The notes beneath the pieces were generated by a model, which saw only the letters and a program-made list of their open reading frames with translations, searched no databases and was not told the origin of the DNA. The position numbers and the translations under genes were made by a program. This document shows, one piece after another, positions 61,659 through 64,000 of a stretch of 64,000 nucleotides of DNA; positions within the stretch are counted from its first letter, which is position 1, and every line of letters starts with the position of its first letter. Origin of the DNA: Novosphingobium sp. PhB57 (GTDB lineage: Bacteria; Pseudomonadota; Alphaproteobacteria; Sphingomonadales; Sphingomonadaceae); contig NZ_SMBO01000003.1 in assembly GCF_004342985.1 (NCBI RefSeq), positions 62,001 to 126,000 on the forward strand. Reading direction: 5' to 3'.

Positions 61659-62867
61659 ATGACGGTGGAGTTGAAGGAAAAGGAAGTCGGCGGCGCGCCG
61701 GCGGAAGGCAAAATCACCCCCGAGGCGATCAAGGCGGCCGAAAACATGATCGGCATGCAGTTGCGCCCGGAGGGGCCTTATCTGCAGGACGCCACGGAAG
61801 ACACGATCCGCAACTTCGGCAACGGCATCGGTGACCTCAACCCGCTTTACCGCGATCTGGAGAGTGGCCGCCTGACGCGCCACGGTTCGATGCTGGCGCA
61901 CCCGAACTTCCCGATGGCCTTCGGCTGGGTCGGCCGCACCCGCTGGGGTCTGCCCGGCGTCCACGGCTTCTACGCCGGCAACGACTGGGAACTGTTCCGC
62001 CACATTCGCCCCGGTGACCGTATCAGCGCGATCGAGCGCGTGGTCGGCGTCGAAGTGAAGGAGAGCCAGTTCTCCGGGACGCTCGTGCTGCAATATGTCG
62101 AGGCGACCTATTTCAACCAGCGCGGCGAACTCGTCGCCAAGGCGCTGGGCACTTGCACCCGGCACGAGCGCAAGGCGGCGCGCGATGCGGGCAAATACGC
62201 GGACATCAAGACACACGAGTATACGCCGGAAGAGTTCGACCGGATCGACAACGCGATCCTCGACGAGGAAAAGAGCATCCGCGGCGGCAATGTGCGCTAC
62301 TGGGAGGAAGTTCAGGAAGGCGAGCAGCTTCCCGAGATCGTGCGCGGCCCGCTCAGCCTGATGGACACGATGGGCTTCCTGGTCGGCTGCGGTCGCGGCC
62401 ACACCCACGGCGTGATCTTCAAGAACGCGGTGAAGCATCCCGGCCACTTCTTCCGCAATCCCGAGGCGGGCGGCGGCATCGAATATACCGGCATCGGCCA
62501 CCACCGCGAGTCCACCGCCAAGGAAGTGGGCGTCCCCGGCGTCTACGATTACGGCCCGCAGCGTTCGTCCTGGATGGCATCGATGGTCACCAACTGGATG
62601 GGCGACGCTGGCTTCCTCAAGCGCATCAAGACGCGCATGAGCCGCTTCAATACGATGGGCGACTGCACCTGGGCACGCGGCACCGTGACGCGCAAATATA
62701 TCAAGGACGGTTATGCCTTGGTCGATATCGAGATCAAGGGCGAGAACCAGCGCGGCGAACTGACCACGCCTGGCCTGGCGACGGTGGTGCTGCCATCGCT
62801 CGATCCCAATACCAAGGTCTTCGTAGACGGTTCGGGTCTCGATCTCGAACTGCCGGTCGTGCGCTGA
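61659..62867 (+). CDS. MaoC/FAS1-type double hot-dog acyl dehydratase
   Basis: A 402-residue protein of two hot-dog halves. The N-terminal half has DATEDTIRNFGNGIGDLNPLYRD, SMLAHPNFPMAFGW and DWELFRHIRPGDRI. The second contains a MaoC-like part with TMGFLVGCGRGHTHG and VDIEIKGENQRGELTTPGLATVVLP. The ATG at 61659 follows GGGAGC. The family hydrates or dehydrates acyl-CoA thioesters; paired with CoA-transferases it may act like the hydratase of a branched dicarboxylic-acid route. The substrate is unknown. Confidence 0.85.
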   Translation: MTVELKEKEVGGAPAEGKITPEAIKAAENMIGMQLRPEGPYLQDATEDTIRNFGNGIGDLNPLYRDLESGRLTRHGSMLAHPNFPMAFGWVGRTRWGLPGVHGFYAGNDWELFRHIRPGDRISAIERVVGVEVKESQFSGTLVLQYVEATYFNQRGELVAKALGTCTRHERKAARDAGKYADIKTHEYTPEEFDRIDNAILDEEKSIRGGNVRYWEEVQEGEQLPEIVRGPLSLMDTMGFLVGCGRGHTHGVIFKNAVKHPGHFFRNPEAGGGIEYTGIGHHRESTAKEVGVPGVYDYGPQRSSWMASMVTNWMGDAGFLKRIKTRMSRFNTMGDCTWARGTVTRKYIKDGYALVDIEIKGENQRGELTTPGLATVVLPSLDPNTKVFVDGSGLDLELPVVR

Positions 62868-62877
62868 GGCAGGGGCA

Positions 62878-64000
62878 ATGCCGGGGCAGGAAGATCAGGC
62901 GCCGCTGGCAGGCATAAGGATCGTCGCCATCGCCCAGGGCGTGGCCTCGGCCTATGCCGCACGGCTGCTGGCAACCATGGGCGCGCGCGTCCTGCTGGTG
63001 GAACCGGCCGGCGGCTCGCCGCTGCGCCGGGAGCCGCCCTTCCTCCCCGGACCATCCGGCGAAGAGACCGAGGTGAGCGCGCTCTTCGCCTATCTGGCGG
63101 CGGGCGTGGACAGCGCGGTGATCGATCTTGCGTCTTCATCGGGACGCGAGGCTCTGGACCAGCACCTGGCCGAAGCGGACATCTTCTTCGACGATACGCC
63201 GCCAGGCGAGCGCGCGGCGGTGGCTCTCGACGAGGCGGGCATTGCTGCGCGGTTTCCCCGCCTGCTGCATGTCTCGGTGCTGCCCTTCGGCGCGCAAGGC
63301 GACAAGGCTGGCTGGAAGGGCGCCGACCTGATCGTCCAGCACGCGGGCGGCGAGGGCAACCTGCTGCCGAACGGGCTTGCGGTCGAAATGTTTCCCGGCC
63401 GCGCGCCGCTCAAGATCGGCGGTCACTTCGGGGAGATGCAGGGCGGCATCGCCGCGGCTCTCGGCGCGCTTTCGGCGCTTTGGGCACGGCCGGAGGCGGG
63501 CGGGCAGGCCGTCGATATATCCAGCCAGGACGCGATGCTGGCGGTGGGCGCTTTCGCCATCCAGCGCCTAGGCGACGGTTCGGTGGAGCACCGGGTGGAG
63601 CGCAGCTTCCGCTACGGCGGGGTGATCCCCTGCGCCGATGGTCACCTTGAACTGTTGACCCTTGAGCAGCGGCAGTGGGATGGCCTGGTGCGGCTGCTCG
63701 GCAGCCCCGATTGGGCGACGGACCCTGCCCTGGCGAGCAGTATCGAGCGCGGGCGGCGCGGGCCGGAGATCAACCGGCATATCCGCGAATGGGCCAGCGT
63801 GCGGCGCGTGGACGACATCGTCGCCGAGGGCCAGAAGCTCGGCGTGCCCCTGGCGCGCTACAAGTCGCCCGCGGAAATCCTCTCGGGCGAACAGGAAGCG
63901 CATCGCGGCCTGTTCCAGTCGATTGACATGGGAGGCGCGGGCCTGCTCGATGTCCTTGTTTCACCGTTCCATTTTGGCGGCGCGGCGCTTTCGCTGCGAA
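62878..64000 (+). CDS. Family III CoA-transferase 2 (3' end beyond window)
   Basis: The frame opens at ATG 62878, ten bases after the dehydratase stop, and is still open at the window end (374 residues visible). The N-terminal pattern GIRIVAIAQGVASAYAARLLATMGARVLLVEPAGGSPLR is that of CaiB/BaiF proteins. At the place of the catalytic Asp the sequence reads HFGEMQGG, giving E186 instead. It is probably co-transcribed with the dehydratase and may transfer CoA to or from its substrate; the Glu leaves activity open. Confidence 0.87.
   Translation, partial: MPGQEDQAPLAGIRIVAIAQGVASAYAARLLATMGARVLLVEPAGGSPLRREPPFLPGPSGEETEVSALFAYLAAGVDSAVIDLASSSGREALDQHLAEADIFFDDTPPGERAAVALDEAGIAARFPRLLHVSVLPFGAQGDKAGWKGADLIVQHAGGEGNLLPNGLAVEMFPGRAPLKIGGHFGEMQGGIAAALGALSALWARPEAGGQAVDISSQDAMLAVGAFAIQRLGDGSVEHRVERSFRYGGVIPCADGHLELLTLEQRQWDGLVRLLGSPDWATDPALASSIERGRRGPEINRHIREWASVRRVDDIVAEGQKLGVPLARYKSPAEILSGEQEAHRGLFQSIDMGGAGLLDVLVSPFHFGGAALSLR

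Overview
This window looks like a chromosomal stretch of a high-GC alphaproteobacterium of the order Sphingomonadales (Novosphingobium/Sphingobium type). The evidence is indirect: five TonB-dependent receptors (TBDRs) in 64 kb, many twin-arginine export signals, dense operons with 1-4 bp gene overlaps, and accessory catabolic gene sets. I see no rRNA, tRNA, CRISPR array or intact mobile element. The species assignment is an inference from gene content.

Region 1 (1-11776) is a catabolic set for an unidentified aromatic or terpenoid compound. It holds a cut-off TBDR, an SDR dehydrogenase, a VanA-like Rieske oxygenase coupled to an MFS exporter and a MerR-type regulator, a zinc alcohol dehydrogenase, a cytochrome P450, a second TBDR and an aldehyde dehydrogenase. 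No ferredoxin or reductase partner for the two oxygenases is present. A 430-bp AT-richer stretch without a convincing gene follows. It abuts a trehalase gene truncated inside its family signature.

Region 2 (13201-20242) encodes the full non-phosphorylating L-fucose route: an FucP-type symporter, diverging from fuconolactonase, 2-keto-3-deoxyfuconate dehydrogenase, fuconate dehydratase, fucose dehydrogenase and a fumarylacetoacetase-type hydrolase (pyruvate + lactate), closed by an IclR regulator. Region 3 (20295-34387) supplies the sugar. An IclR-led seven-gene minus-strand operon carries an esterase, two SGNH hydrolases and GH29, GH31 and GH1 glycosidases. Divergent from it are a TBDR, a fucose-type mutarotase and a GH35 enzyme. 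Together these match side-chain removal from an acetylated, fucosylated galacto-xyloglucan oligosaccharide.

Region 4 (34451-44512) is a four-gene minus-strand set of unknown substrate: two paralogous 1015-residue secreted proteins (two right-handed beta-helix modules plus a propeller), a large TBDR and a secreted ThuA-like protein. Region 5 (44677-50185) is a glucose-to-gluconate module: gluconokinase, a GntR regulator, GntP permease, a stand-alone LuxR-type HTH protein, a periplasmic glucose-fructose-oxidoreductase-like enzyme and gluconolactonase. Region 6 (50197-57430) has a DeoR regulator, a TBDR, a Tat-exported phospholipase C and a DUF5690-like membrane protein. Region 7 (57390-64000) is an acyl-CoA module: an MFS transporter, two family III CoA-transferases, a GntR regulator, an isochorismatase-like protein and a MaoC-type dehydratase. 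A recurrent palindrome (core ATGCATTATC) at three sites probably marks that GntR's regulon.
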